A stretch of DNA of 64,000 bases from Neobacillus sp. FSL H8-0543 (GCF_038592905.1 NZ_CP151943.1:3856501-3920500), one strand, 5' to 3'. Numbered from the stretch's first letter, positions 34,431 through 43,950 are shown. The notes: generated by a model from the letters alone, not told the origin. Numbers and translations are program-made.

Positions 34431-35828
34431 TTGAACGAACATAAGCTGACACCTGAGGATTTGGTTTATAATAAGGAAAAAGTTTATTTTTGGGTTGTTC
34501 TGTTTATTAGCATGATTTCATACGTGCTTTTTGCAGTTTCCATTATAGGCTTAATCATTATTTTATGCTTGTTTGTGCTTTCTTTTATACTTCATGGAAT
34601 ATCGATGGGACAAATCCGGACCAATGCTGTAAAACTTTCACCAGAACAATTTCCAACGATATATAAAAAGGTAGAGGAACTGTGCCATAATATGGAGCTT
34701 AAAAAGGTGCCGGATGTGTATGTCTTGCAGTCAGGTGGGGTGCTTAATGCATTCGCCACCCGCTTTTTTAGTAAGAATATGGTTGTAGTTTATTCGGAAA
34801 TCTTTGATTTGATAGAAGAAGGATTAGAAGAGGAACTTGATTTTATACTCGCCCATGAACTTGCCCATATAAAAAGGAACCATCTTGGAAAAATGGCATT
34901 AATCCTGCCATCGATGTGGATCCCTGGTGTGGCAGAAACGTACCTCCGTGCCTGTGAATACACTTGTGACCGGTACGCTGCATATTACAGCGGTAACATG
35001 AGAGCTTCAAAAAACAGTCTGATGATCCTAGCTATAGGAAAAAAGTTTGCTTCCCGTGTTAATCATGTCGAGTATATGAATCAAATGAACCAGGAAAAGG
35101 GTTTCTTTGTCTGGCTAAGTGAATTTCTTTCAACGCACCCGCCCTTGCCAAAAAGAATAGATGCTATTCAGACTTACTTTACTGAGATGGAACCTATCAT
35201 TCTATCGAAAAGGTCAAAATTTAATTGGGTATTTGGCTTCGTTTCCCTGATAATATTTTCTATCTTTATCGGGGGACTTTATTATGGCCTGAATGCCATT
35301 GAATCCTTTGACCCTTTTGCAGATATTGAAGAAGAGGCAATAGAAATAGACGATACGCCTCCAATTATTCAAGCGGCAATTAATGGAGATATAGAAAGCG
35401 TAAAGAAACTGGCCAAAGAAGTAAAAGACATAGAGGTCGAGGACTACACAGGGTATACAGTAATGGATTGGTCAATAAAAACAGGGAATGCTGAAATGGT
35501 CAAAACGCTGCTTGAAAATGGTGCTGATCCAAATAATGAAACTAGTTACGGAATGACGCCGCTTATGACTGCTGCTGAAGCAGGAAAAACTGAAATGGTT
35601 AAACTTCTGCATTCTGCTGGTGCCGATCTGGATTACCAAGAGGTTGGGGGAGGTATGACACCATTAATTTATGCAGCACTTTGAGAAAATGAGGAAACGG
35701 TAAAAGTATTACTAGATCTTGGAGCAGACCCGAACCTCAAAGACTATTCAAATATGACCGCTTATATGAATGCGATTGATTTAGGCAATGAAAATATTGC
35801 GAAAGTATTAGAACCTATAAAAAGTAAC
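34431..35828 (+). pseudogene. M48 metallopeptidase fused to ankyrin repeats, interrupted by TGA
   Basis: TTG 34431 follows AAAGGAGA. The protein has two N-terminal helices, the zinc motif HELAH (LAHELAHIKRNH) with a downstream Glu in YLRACEYTCDRYA, a third helix near residues 265-285, then ankyrin repeats (VMDWSIKTGNAEMVKTLLENGADPN, GMTPLMTAAEAGKTEMV). A TGA at 35682-35684 cuts the last repeats; the same frame continues ENEETVKVLLDLGADPN to TAA 35826. The TGA replaces a variable position, not a Cys, and no hairpin follows, so a simple nonsense change is likely. The truncated 417-aa product may still be active. HtpX-like role in membrane protein turnover is inferred. Confidence 0.8.
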
Positions 35829-35873
35829 TAGAGAAAACGCATGGAATAGATCTATCCCTTGCTAGTTTAAAAT

Positions 35874-35918
35874 GCGCCTGGCACCTTCTAATTTTGGAAG
35901 TTGCCTGGCGCTTTTAAT
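35874..35918. terminator. Terminator hairpin, repeated family
   Basis: GCGCCTGGCACCTTC pairs with GAAGTTGCCTGGCGC and is followed by TTTT; lies between convergent genes. Confidence 0.8.
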
Positions 35919-36020
35919 TTTTTATTTGTTAGATTGTTTGTTTCATAGGTTCTATATGGTTTAAAAACCAAGTTAGAATTTAATGTTTTTTCAGTTGTTT
36001 GTCACAAAAAGTTATATAAT

Positions 36021-36851
36021 CTAGGCAGACATTGAATTTTTAATGTGTTCTTTTAGAATAGAATTTATGATGTGCAATGAGTCCCATTCCCCTGAAGAAA
36101 AAAGGATGATGGGATATTTTTTTGGAAAAAGAGCTTTGCTAATTTGATTCGGTGACATTCCATCCTCGTAGTGTTTAATAATTTTTCCTTGAAGATCTAA
36201 CAGATGTTCTAGCTTTCTTTGTAAAGCAGCACGCCCATCTTTTAAATAGCCAGCATGGCAGCAGAACACCTCTTCAAATTCATAGGTTAAAACTCGCTTT
36301 AAGGATTCAATAATGGTTGGAATGCTTTCTTCGCGTAAAACGACCTTTGTCTTTTCCTGGCAATACAAATCTCCAGTAAACAGTTGACCGGTTTCACGAT
36401 TTAGAAAGGCCAAATGATCGATAGCATGACCGGGTGTTTCAATCACGTCCCATATTGCATTACGGGATGAAAAAGTATTTCCAATTGCATTTGCATGAAA
36501 AGGTCTGCGCTTCCCCCAAAATAATTTTCGATACATGGGATAATCAGGCTTCTTTTTACAATACTCAAGCATCACATCGTTCATATAAACAGGCAGCTCA
36601 AGCTCTTTTTGTAAAAACGCTGCACAGCCTGTATGATCTTCATGAAAATGCGTGATTACCACTTGATCGATATCTTGTTGTTTAAAAAAGGGTATAAATT
36701 CCTTTTCTAATGATTTTGCCCCCGTATCAATTAAAACACCATCAACAGAAAAGCAATGAACATTTAATTTTACCCCTTGTAACGACACTGCACCGTTACC
36801 TATTTGAACCGCATTTATCGCCTGTTGTTGGAAATTTTTCTTTACTAACAT
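36021..36851 (-). CDS. MBL-fold metallohydrolase
   Basis: A 276-aa metallo-beta-lactamase-fold protein; ATG 36851 lies behind GGGGGAGGTTTCATC, the longer start being unsupported. Metal ligands: THFHEDHTG near 75-83, a GHAIDHL (third His) near 140, FTGDLY near 158 and CCHAGYL near 206. A C-terminal helical DUF-like tail follows, as in YflN/glyoxalase-II-like hydrolases. Substrate unknown. Confidence 0.88.
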   Translation of the reverse strand: MLVKKNFQQQAINAVQIGNGAVSLQGVKLNVHCFSVDGVLIDTGAKSLEKEFIPFFKQQDIDQVVITHFHEDHTGCAAFLQKELELPVYMNDVMLEYCKKKPDYPMYRKLFWGKRRPFHANAIGNTFSSRNAIWDVIETPGHAIDHLAFLNRETGQLFTGDLYCQEKTKVVLREESIPTIIESLKRVLTYEFEEVFCCHAGYLKDGRAALQRKLEHLLDLQGKIIKHYEDGMSPNQISKALFPKKYPIILFSSGEWDSLHIINSILKEHIKNSMSA

Positions 36852-37046
36852 AAGATGAAACCTCCCCCTAATCTTCCCTTTGTGAAATTTTAACACAAAA
36901 TGAATAGTTATTCATTGTTTACTTAGAAAAGGCTAGGGAATTTTCAAACGTCAGATTTTTAGGATTTTGGTGTTTTTTTAAAATCAGTCGATAATTAATA
37001 TCTATTATCCTTTTCACTTAATTAAAGTCAAAACGGGAAATACAAG

Positions 37047-37658
37047 TTATTTTTTAGGGTTTCTCCTCATAAGTGATGCTACTTGTATATTATCTTGATT
37101 TGAAGTTCTTTCTAAATGCTTGATAATTAACTCCTGTCGTTCCAAAGGGTGGTTTTGACTTAATTTAGCTTTTGCTTCAATTTTTGAGATTTTGATTTTG
37201 AACGCTACAATGCCTTTACTCATTCCCTCAATATAACGGGGTTCTACTTCATTCAAATTGTATGGACTATCAGGACTTTCATATTTATTTACTAAGTCAT
37301 TTAAAGAATCAAATATCACTTTGTCATCTTCGATTATCTCCATCGTTCCATATAAATGTATAGCTACATAATTCCAAGTTGGTACTGCGTTAGTTGTTTC
37401 ATACCAAGAAGGTGAAATATAACAGTGTGGACCCTGGAAAACAACAAGAACTTGTTGGTTTTCTACATCCTTCCATTGCTCGTTCGGTCTTGCGAAATGA
37501 CCATATAAAGCACTTTCATCTTTATTTAATATCAGTGGAAGGTGAGTAGCGTACGGCTCTCCATTATGCTGAGAAAATAAAGTTGCGAAGCTGTACCTTT
37601 CAATAAAGTCATAAATAATATCTTTGTCGTTGATTTCGAAATTTTTAGGTATATACAT
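37047..37658 (-). CDS. FMN-binding negative regulator / PaiB-like protein
   Basis: A 203-aa protein of the PaiB family with a split-barrel flavin fold: [35 protein letters not shown] and [18 protein letters not shown] are diagnostic. B. subtilis PaiB is linked to repression of sporulation and protease genes, but its biochemical role is uncertain. ATG 37658 follows GCGAGGTGG; seven longer-frame codons are left out. Monocistronic. Confidence 0.9.
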   Translation of the reverse strand: MYIPKNFEINDKDIIYDFIERYSFATLFSQHNGEPYATHLPLILNKDESALYGHFARPNEQWKDVENQQVLVVFQGPHCYISPSWYETTNAVPTWNYVAIHLYGTMEIIEDDKVIFDSLNDLVNKYESPDSPYNLNEVEPRYIEGMSKGIVAFKIKISKIEAKAKLSQNHPLERQELIIKHLERTSNQDNIQVASLMRRNPKK

Positions 37659-37852
37659 AGTTATGCCACCTCGCATCAATGTAATTAGAAGATAATTACA
37701 TTTTATATAAAAGTAGACCTATGTAATAGTGCCAAATTAAAAATTGTTTTATTGCCAGCGTTTTTTATTTCTTCTACCAGTCTTAAATACCTTCAAATTG
37801 GAATAACTTTTTAATTAAAGGTTTTTTTAGCATTTTATAGAAATATTTAAAT

Positions 37853-38860
37853 ATGAAAAAATCAAATTTAGTTAAAGTAGGGGGGATTTTTATAAAAGCG
37901 ATCGTTACTAACAAATATGGGCCGCCTGATGTTCTTGAGTTAAAGGAGGTTGAAAAACCTGTTCTAGAAGATAATCAAGTATTGGTAAAGGTTCATGCAT
38001 CATCCATAAATTATGGTAACCTGGTACTTTTGAGAGGGGAACCGTTCTTGGCACGCTTTGCATTCGGTCTGCTAAAACCAAAATACTCCATTCCCGGAGG
38101 TGATATCGCAGGTGTAATTGAGGCAGTCGGCAAAGATGTTCAGCGCCTCCAGCCAGGTGATGAGGTGTTCGGAGACCTATCAGGCTCCGGGTGGGGTGGT
38201 CTGGCCGAATATGTATCTGTTCCCGAAAAGGCATTGGCATTAAAACCGGCCAATCTGTCTTTTGAGGAAGCTGCTGCGGTTCCTATGGCTGGGGTCACCG
38301 CCCTGCAAGGTCTTCGGGATAAAGGTAAAATACAGCAGGGACAGAGGGTTTTGATTTATGGTGCCTCTGGTGGTGTTGGGACTTTCGCCGTACAAGTTGC
38401 CAAATCGTTCGGGGCGGAAGTTACCGCTGTGTGCAGTACGAGAAATTTAGAGATCGTCAGTTCAATTGGAGCAGACTATGTGATTGACTATACCAAGGGT
38501 AAATTTAACGAAATAGAGCAGAATTTTGATCTAATTCTTGGGGTTAATGGATATCAGCCAGTTTCCGCTTATAAACGGGCATTACGGCCAAACGGAATTT
38601 TTGTACACGTGGGAGGTTCCGGGGCTCAAATGTTCCAAGTCATGATACAAGGCCCATGGATTTCAATGACTGACAGCAAGAAAATGTCCAGCTTTTTACA
38701 AAGGGCAAACCAAAACGATCTGGTGTATATGAAAGAACTTCTCGAAGCAGGAAAAGTTAAACCGGTTATTGATAGAAGCTTCCCTTTGGGTGATATACAG
38801 GAAGCTTTCAGGTATTTTGAACAAGGACACGCGCAAGGGAAAGTTGTCATCACCGTGTAA
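37853..38860 (+). CDS. Zinc-free medium-chain dehydrogenase (quinone oxidoreductase-like) with unusual start
   Basis: A quinone-oxidoreductase-type MDR of about 320 residues: KAIVTNKYGPPDVLELKEVEKP, AGVTALQGL, YGASGGVGTFAVQVAKSFGA (NADPH loop) and FRYFEQGHAQGKVVITV. The usual N-terminus MKAIV reads IKAIV here: an ATA (37892) stands where the start is expected, 6 nt after a strong AGTAGGGGGGA site. The ATG at 37853 would add 13 residues but has no ribosome site. The true start may therefore be ATA, or the gene is weakly initiated upstream. Confidence 0.85.
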   Translation: MKKSNLVKVGGIFIKAIVTNKYGPPDVLELKEVEKPVLEDNQVLVKVHASSINYGNLVLLRGEPFLARFAFGLLKPKYSIPGGDIAGVIEAVGKDVQRLQPGDEVFGDLSGSGWGGLAEYVSVPEKALALKPANLSFEEAAAVPMAGVTALQGLRDKGKIQQGQRVLIYGASGGVGTFAVQVAKSFGAEVTAVCSTRNLEIVSSIGADYVIDYTKGKFNEIEQNFDLILGVNGYQPVSAYKRALRPNGIFVHVGGSGAQMFQVMIQGPWISMTDSKKMSSFLQRANQNDLVYMKELLEAGKVKPVIDRSFPLGDIQEAFRYFEQGHAQGKVVITV

Positions 38861-38893
38861 AAAGTTTTCATTACTTATAGAATCTAAACCAAC

Positions 38894-38941
38894 CAAGGTC
38901 AGTCTTTTTGCACATGGTGTGCATAAGAGACTGACCTTTTC
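38894..38941 (+). terminator. Rho-independent terminator
   Basis: AAGGTCAGTCT pairs with AGACTGACCTT with an inner GCACA/TGTGC stem, followed by TTTT. Confidence 0.82.
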
Positions 38942-39041
38942 TACGTCCCAAGTCTGAGACGAAAATCAAGCTTAGGCTCAATTATGAAAGTGTAAGAAAA
39001 AAGGTATGATGAAATTAAGATAAACGAAGGAGGAAAACAAA

Positions 39042-39389
39042 ATGAAAAAATTTGGTTTACTTTTAGCGGGAGGAATGGCGGTCATCATCTTTTTATCAAC
39101 GATTGGTCCGATGATCGGGTTACTTGTTAGTCTGGTGCTTCTGTACTTTATATACAAGCAGTTTTTAAAAGCAGATTCCACTGGAGGAAAAGTAGCATTA
39201 GGGATTCTTGGATTCATTCTACTGATGGCTTCTATCGCTAATGCACCTGCAATTATTGGTGTTGTTGCAGCATATATACTCTATCTTGTTTATAAAAACT
39301 GGAACCGCAGCAAAAGGAGCGCAGTAAAAGAAGACTCAGACCCATTTGTTAATTTTGAAAAACAATGGACTGAATTAAAAAATTACTAA
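39042..39389 (+). CDS. LiaI-like membrane protein
   Basis: A 115-aa protein with three or four hydrophobic segments (residues 4-22, 24-40, 48-62, 66-82) and a charged tail with a DPFVNFEKQWTELKNY end, like the C-terminus of LiaI. It lies 18 bp before a PspA gene behind GAAGGAGGAAA. LiaI anchors or recruits LiaH/PspA under cell-envelope stress. An inverted TGAG-N-CTCA pair near 38953-38974 upstream could be a LiaR-type operator, which is only a suggestion. Confidence 0.75.
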   Translation: MKKFGLLLAGGMAVIIFLSTIGPMIGLLVSLVLLYFIYKQFLKADSTGGKVALGILGFILLMASIANAPAIIGVVAAYILYLVYKNWNRSKRSAVKEDSDPFVNFEKQWTELKNY

Positions 39390-39407
39390 TCTAAGGAGAG
39401 AGATAAA

Positions 39408-40055
39408 ATGACAAACCTATTAACCAGATTAAAAAATACAGTGATGGCTGATTTAAACGCTGCTCTTGATCAAAAAGAAAAACAAAACCCAATTGCTTTA
39501 CTTAACCAGTACCTACGCCAATGTGAACAGGAAACAGAAAAGGTGGGTAAGCTAGTAGAACGACAAGCTACACTTAAAGACGAGTTTGCAAAAGAGCTTG
39601 CACAGGCTGTGGAGCTATCTGAAAAAAGGAAATACCAGGCTGAAATTGCATTCAAAGCAGGTGAGACAGAGCTACACCAATTTGCTGCAGCAGAGCACCA
39701 GCAATATTCGGAGCGTGCTGAGAGGTTGAAGGTATCCTTGGTACAAGTGGAAGGGCAGCTAAGTGAATTAGAAAGAAAGCATCAAGAAATGGAGCATAAG
39801 CTAAAAGACATGAATCTTCGCAGGATGGAGCTTATGGGGCGGGAAAATATTACACGGGCAAACTTGCGCATAAACCAAGTAGTAGATTCAAATAGTTATT
39901 CTGATAAGCCATCATCCCGTTTTCAAGAAATTGAAAACTACATTGACCGCCTTGAACATACAGTAAACAGTTCCTTTTACCGTAATACAATTGACGCTCA
40001 AGTAGCTCAATTGGAAAAGGAAATGAAGATCGAAGAGAGCAAGTCCATTTCTTAA
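39408..40055 (+). CDS. pspA: PspA/IM30-family phage-shock protein (LiaH-like)
   Basis: A 215-aa coiled-coil protein of the ESCRT-III-like PspA family: LLTRLKNTVMADLNAALDQKE at the N-terminus, the LNQYLRQCEQE motif near 40 and long Glu/Lys/Gln heptads from 45 to 150. It protects a damaged membrane by polymerising on it. Paired with the LiaI-like protein as in B. subtilis liaIH; no LiaFSR genes are nearby, so the sensing system must be elsewhere. Confidence 0.92.
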   Translation: MTNLLTRLKNTVMADLNAALDQKEKQNPIALLNQYLRQCEQETEKVGKLVERQATLKDEFAKELAQAVELSEKRKYQAEIAFKAGETELHQFAAAEHQQYSERAERLKVSLVQVEGQLSELERKHQEMEHKLKDMNLRRMELMGRENITRANLRINQVVDSNSYSDKPSSRFQEIENYIDRLEHTVNSSFYRNTIDAQVAQLEKEMKIEESKSIS

Positions 40056-40073
40056 CCATTAATAAGGCTGACA

Positions 40074-40102
40074 AAAACATCAAGGAATTGGTGTTTTTTG
40101 TT
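40074..40102 (+). terminator. Rho-independent terminator of the LiaI-PspA pair
   Basis: AAAACATCAA pairs with TTGGTGTTTT around GGAA, followed by TTG. Confidence 0.72.
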
Positions 40103-40759
40103 CTTTTTAATTCTGAAAAATAAAGTGCCAATAGTGACAGGCGCCGTTCGCAAAATATAACGGGTCAAGTATAGATCTATGGTGAAGAGGTACCACCTTG
40201 GTACCGTTAGTTATTTTATGAGTGAAAAACGAGTGGATTCAAGCGTAAAGGATTAAGGCCTGAAAGATCACAGAGACTCGCGGACGGTGGCAGGCACCGC
40301 GTAAAAAAATTGTGTAACCAAATAATTTATGATTCGTCTACTATTAGAGGAAACCGAAATCGGCGACTAAAAATAAGAGGACATCAAGAAGAAAATCTTA
40401 AGTTTTTCCGTTCCCTAGGTTTATACATGTATTCCTCAGTCTCATTTCCAAACACTTAATTTGTTGCTTTTCAAAAACAAGCAGTTGATCATAAAGTTAA
40501 TTAGGAAAGTAATAATCGTGTGAAACATCATTCTGAATGGAACGAAAGGAAAAGAGGAGAAATAATAACCCCATTGAAGCCTGCTTCAGTGGGGTTATTA
40601 CTGCAAGGAAAACAAATTGATCAATTTATTGTCTAAAATCTTTCAATAACTAGCATTTTTCCACGGGGGAAAGTGTGCCTACTTATGAGGGGCACATTAG
40701 AACAAAGGTTGCTCTTTGGATATGTATCGGATGTAAATGGGATTTGCTCTTAATCATTT
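40103..40759. other. Noncoding interval with GC-rich palindromic words
   Basis: No coding frame is supported. It contains GGTACC-ACCTT-GGTACC (about 40190-40206), the word GACAGGCGCCGTTCGC (40136-40151) and GCGGACGGTGGCAGGCACCGCG (40279-40300), which look like debris of one repetitive element, plus the hairpin AACCCCATTGAAG...CTTCAGTGGGGTTATT near 40567-40600 that resembles a terminator. Confidence 0.5.
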
Positions 40760-40786
40760 TGCAACGTTTCCACTTCCCCATTCGAC
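40760..40786 (+). promoter_or_regulatory. ECF-type promoter, probably autoregulatory
   Basis: TGCAAC, 17-bp spacer, CGAC upstream of the ECF gene; resembles TGAAAC-N16/17-CGTC with two deviations. Confidence 0.45.
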
Positions 40787-40815
40787 TTTATTATGAAACG
40801 GAGGGGAAAACCCAA

Positions 40816-41349
40816 ATGGAAGTAGCTAAATTAGTACAAGAGGCAAGGAAAGGTAATGATGAAGCATTTGAACAACTAATAAGTTCTGTTCGCTATAAAT
40901 TGTATCGGACTGCCTATTCGTACCTTAGAAATGAACAAGATGCTCTTGATATTTATCAAGAAACAATTTACAAGGCTTATACTTCTATAAAGACGTTAAA
41001 AAACCCAGCAAGTTTTCAAAGCTGGATTGTAAAGATTCTTGTTTTTAAATCAATTGATTTTATTCGAAAAGAGTCGCGACATTTTACAACAGATGATGTA
41101 GAAATATTTGCTGAATTAATTTCAAAAGAAAATATCGATTACATAGCCCATTCAATGGACTTATCAGAAGCCTTTAAGTTCCTGGACCCCAAATACAAGA
41201 CCATTATCTTGCTGAGGTATTATCACGATTTGTCCATTAAGGAAATTGCCAACATTATGGATTACCCGGAAGGAACGGTGAAATCCCACTTGAATAGAGC
41301 AAAAAAAGAGCTGAAGCCGATTCTAAGGGAGGGTTATTTTTATGAATAA
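40816..41349 (+). CDS. ECF RNA polymerase sigma factor
   Basis: A 177-aa ECF sigma factor; ATG 40816 follows CGGAGGGG, and the 47-codon upstream extension has no site and spans the promoter. Region 2 shows LRNEQDALDIYQETIYKAY, region 4 shows LRYYHDLSIKEIANIMDYPEGTVKSHLNRAKKEL. It overlaps the partner gene by 8 nt. It directs a small stress regulon under control of the DUF4179 protein. Confidence 0.92.
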   Translation: MEVAKLVQEARKGNDEAFEQLISSVRYKLYRTAYSYLRNEQDALDIYQETIYKAYTSIKTLKNPASFQSWIVKILVFKSIDFIRKESRHFTTDDVEIFAELISKENIDYIAHSMDLSEAFKFLDPKYKTIILLRYYHDLSIKEIANIMDYPEGTVKSHLNRAKKELKPILREGYFYE

Positions 41350-42364
41350 AGAAAAGTTTAATCAATCAATCGATAACATAGATGTACCGCTTGAGAAGTT
41401 ATTGGCAAGGGAGAAGGCTGCGATGAACCAGGGGAAGAACAGACGAAAACATGGAAGAACAACTAAACAATCTATATTGGTTGCATGTGGATTATGTATT
41501 AGCCTACTTGGCTCTGGGTTTGTTTCGACGGGAATGGCAGAAGCGTTATCAAATATACCACTCATTGGACCAATTTATAACGATTTTAGAGACATAGCCT
41601 CTGAAAAAATTGAACGTGATCAACTAACAACGGTGATTGAAAAACAGGATAGTCAAAATGGATTAAAGATGACCGTAAAAGAAGCGGCTTACGATGGCGG
41701 CCGGTTAATCGTAACAGTAGTTTACACAGGAGTTAAGGATCTTTCACTGGAAGAAGAAAAAGCCGGCTTTAATTATATAACAATTAACGGACAGCCAGTC
41801 AAACCAGCGATGGGATCAACAGGGCAAGATGATATAAACTCGAAAACCATTATTGAACATCATCAATTTACCCTTTCAAATTATAATGAATACGGTGATA
41901 AAATTGAGATTGCGGTCCATGGTGAAGATTTATTTGGTTATGAGGGCAAGTGGAAGGTGGCATTCCCACTTGAAAAAATAAAAGGGGATATATCCGAATT
42001 CTATCCGAAAGTGAAAGCTAAAACAGCTGATGATGTTTATACTATAACAGCCGATAAAGTAACATTTTCACCTCTTTCAACGAGAATAGATCTAACGATG
42101 GATTATCCGGCTGAAATGGATGAAAATGATACATGGAAATGGTTTGATTTCTCCGTGGTCGATAGTAATGGTCGCGTATATGATCGACTTGAACTACAAT
42201 CAGGCATGGCTGGAGAATACGGACACCATATGGTACTGGCATTGCCACCAATGGATACGATACCTCAGTCAGTTACACTTAAACCAGCAGATGTAAATAA
42301 TGAAGGTTTTATAGAAGTAATAAAGGAATTAGAATTGGTTGTTCCTTTAGATATACAGAAATGA
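41342..42364 (+). CDS. DUF4179 membrane protein, probable anti-sigma factor
   Basis: A 340-aa protein: residues 1-40 cytosolic and basic, one transmembrane segment at about 43-62, then an outer region with the DUF4179 landmarks (SNIPLIGPIYNDFRDIASEKI, LKMTVKEAAYDGGRLIVTVVYTG) and a C-terminal beta domain. Such proteins partner ECF factors in Bacillaceae; here the 8-nt overlap supports it. Direct binding to the sigma factor is inferred. Confidence 0.88.
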   Translation: MNKEKFNQSIDNIDVPLEKLLAREKAAMNQGKNRRKHGRTTKQSILVACGLCISLLGSGFVSTGMAEALSNIPLIGPIYNDFRDIASEKIERDQLTTVIEKQDSQNGLKMTVKEAAYDGGRLIVTVVYTGVKDLSLEEEKAGFNYITINGQPVKPAMGSTGQDDINSKTIIEHHQFTLSNYNEYGDKIEIAVHGEDLFGYEGKWKVAFPLEKIKGDISEFYPKVKAKTADDVYTITADKVTFSPLSTRIDLTMDYPAEMDENDTWKWFDFSVVDSNGRVYDRLELQSGMAGEYGHHMVLALPPMDTIPQSVTLKPADVNNEGFIEVIKELELVVPLDIQK

Positions 42365-42771
42365 AATGAGAAAGGCGCTCGGCATAATGGCGAGCGCTGT
42401 TGATTGTTAAACCTTGGTCATCATCTGTACACCAACAGCGGGAATTCCCTCATCGAAAATGGTGAGGGGTTTATTTTTGAAATTAATATATTATTATGAG
42501 AATGGGATGCCAAGACGGAACTATATATGAAAAGTACAGAAACTAACTAATATATTTTTTTGGGTAGCAGGTAAATAGGTTTCGCTGATAAAAGGCCAAG
42601 TTTCGCTGATAAAATGGAAATGGCCCCTTTAGAAGGGGCCAAGATGGAAAATTACATATAAAATCTTCTTGTATTGAGCTATATATTCCCTCTTTTAGTC
42701 AGTAATTCCGTAAGTTTAAGAACTAATTGATTAAATTTAGGAACTTTCTAAACAATTAATGTAGAATCCAT
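42365..42771. other. Noncoding interval (407 bp) with terminators and short direct repeat
   Basis: Holds the hairpin GGCGCTCG/CGAGCGCT (42374-42398), a terminator CCCTCAT/GTGAGGG with TTTATTTTT (42447-42478), two copies of GTTTCGCTGATAAAA 21 bp apart (42579-42593, 42600-42614) and a perfect TGGCCCCTT-TAG-AAGGGGCCA hairpin (42621-42641). No gene seen. Confidence 0.6.
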
Positions 42772-43323
42772 CTACAGTCCTTTGTTTTTCTTAACCCAAT
42801 CAACAAAGTTATTCATCACTGTATCTATGAATTGAATGGTTGGTTCATGAGTGAGCTTACCAGATTCATCAAGCTTTTCATGTACTGTACTAATAATAAC
42901 TTCATTTCCTGGCAGCGTAAGAGCAGCAATTCCAGGTGAGTTTAATATTTGCCGCAGATGAATCTGCGCTCGGACAGAACCTAAAGCACCTGGGGAACTG
43001 CCCATAACCATTACTGGTTTATTCACTAATACCTTATCCACTCGAGAAAACCAATCAATCGCATTCTTTAAAAAAGCCGGTACAGAGTGGTTGTATTCAG
43101 GTGTAACAAATAGGACTCCATCACTTTCTTTCACCCTATTTTTTATTTCGTTTACAATAGCTGGCGGATCTAACTCATCATCCTGGTTGTACATTGGCAG
43201 CTGTTCAATGGGCAAGATTTCTATCTCTACGTTCATTTGATAACGCCTTTGCATATAAACAGCTAGCTTTTTACTATACGATTCTTTGCGGTTACTACCC
43301 ACGATGGCGATAATTTTCATCAT
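42772..43323 (-). CDS. NADPH-dependent FMN reductase
   Basis: A 183-aa flavodoxin-like oxidoreductase; ATG 43323 is 6 nt after AAAGGAATTG. FMN loop VGSNRKESYSKKLA at the N-terminus, TPEYNHSVPAFLKNAIDW near 83 and GSSPGALGSVRAQ near 112 are the family hallmarks. It reduces quinones, azo compounds or metal ions using NAD(P)H. Monocistronic. Confidence 0.9.
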   Translation of the reverse strand: MMKIIAIVGSNRKESYSKKLAVYMQRRYQMNVEIEILPIEQLPMYNQDDELDPPAIVNEIKNRVKESDGVLFVTPEYNHSVPAFLKNAIDWFSRVDKVLVNKPVMVMGSSPGALGSVRAQIHLRQILNSPGIAALTLPGNEVIISTVHEKLDESGKLTHEPTIQFIDTVMNNFVDWVKKNKGL

Positions 43324-43456
43324 AATCAATTCCTTTCTGGTGTTCGTAAATAATATTACCACTTAGATGAAATAATTTCATTTTGTAAGATTAATGAATT
43401 TGCTGAATGAAGACAACTTTCTAAATAATACTTCTGCTATTATCCAGAAGAAGAAT

Positions 43457-43508
43457 AAAAAGGGCATGTCACGCTGTAAGGTTACTACACAGCGGGACAT
43501 GCCCTTTT
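43457..43508 (-). terminator. Strong terminator of the heavy-metal-binding gene
   Basis: AAAAGGGCATGTC.CGCTGT pairs with ACAGCG.GACATGCCCTTTTT, about 20 bp. Confidence 0.9.
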
Positions 43509-43517
43509 TAATCGTTG

Positions 43518-43739
43518 TTAAGAAATTTTTTGTGAAAGGACTGGATAGCCAAGGTTTGTGATGACACTTTGAATAGTATCCGCATTGACAACATCCTCAT
43601 TGAACTGAGCCTTAACTTTGTTTGAGTGGAACATGACTTTTGCTTCTTCCACCCCATCGGTTTTGTTTAATGCCGTTTCAATTTTCTTAATGCAAGATGG
43701 GCAGCTTAATGGTTCAACACCAAGTACAATTTTTTTCAT
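43518..43739 (-). CDS. Heavy-metal-associated (HMA) domain protein, CopZ-like
   Basis: A 73-aa ferredoxin-like HMA domain with the CPSC metal site at residues 13-16. MKKIVLGVEPLSCPSCIKKI differs from CopZ's M-x-C-x-x-C by having Leu-Ser before the first Cys. It would carry Cu+ or a similar soft metal. No P-type ATPase or CsoR stands next to it, which is unusual; partners must be elsewhere. Confidence 0.88.
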   Translation of the reverse strand: MKKIVLGVEPLSCPSCIKKIETALNKTDGVEEAKVMFHSNKVKAQFNEDVVNADTIQSVITNLGYPVLSQKIS

Positions 43740-43950
43740 TTTCTTTTCCTCCTGTATGTTTTTATTTGTTTTTTGTATCTGTCTCTATAATAGAAGGTTT
43801 AGAAGTTTATAGCTTTGATGCATATCAAATTTCAAATTAACTTTTAATCCATAGATAAATTGTCGCTAATTTGTTAAATCTGTAATGAAAATCCATATGG
43901 TATCGTAAATGTATAGGAAGGAGAATTTTTTTTATAAAGGAGAGAAGAAC

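Noticed and set aside
35682..35684. TGA in the ankyrin region as a second selenocysteine codon
   Set aside because: The position is not a Cys in ankyrin repeats, and no hairpin follows at the right distance.
40279..40300. T-box-like GGTGGCAGGCACCGCG
   Set aside because: Resembles the T-box antiterminator bulge, but no stem I, specifier loop or suitable downstream gene is seen.
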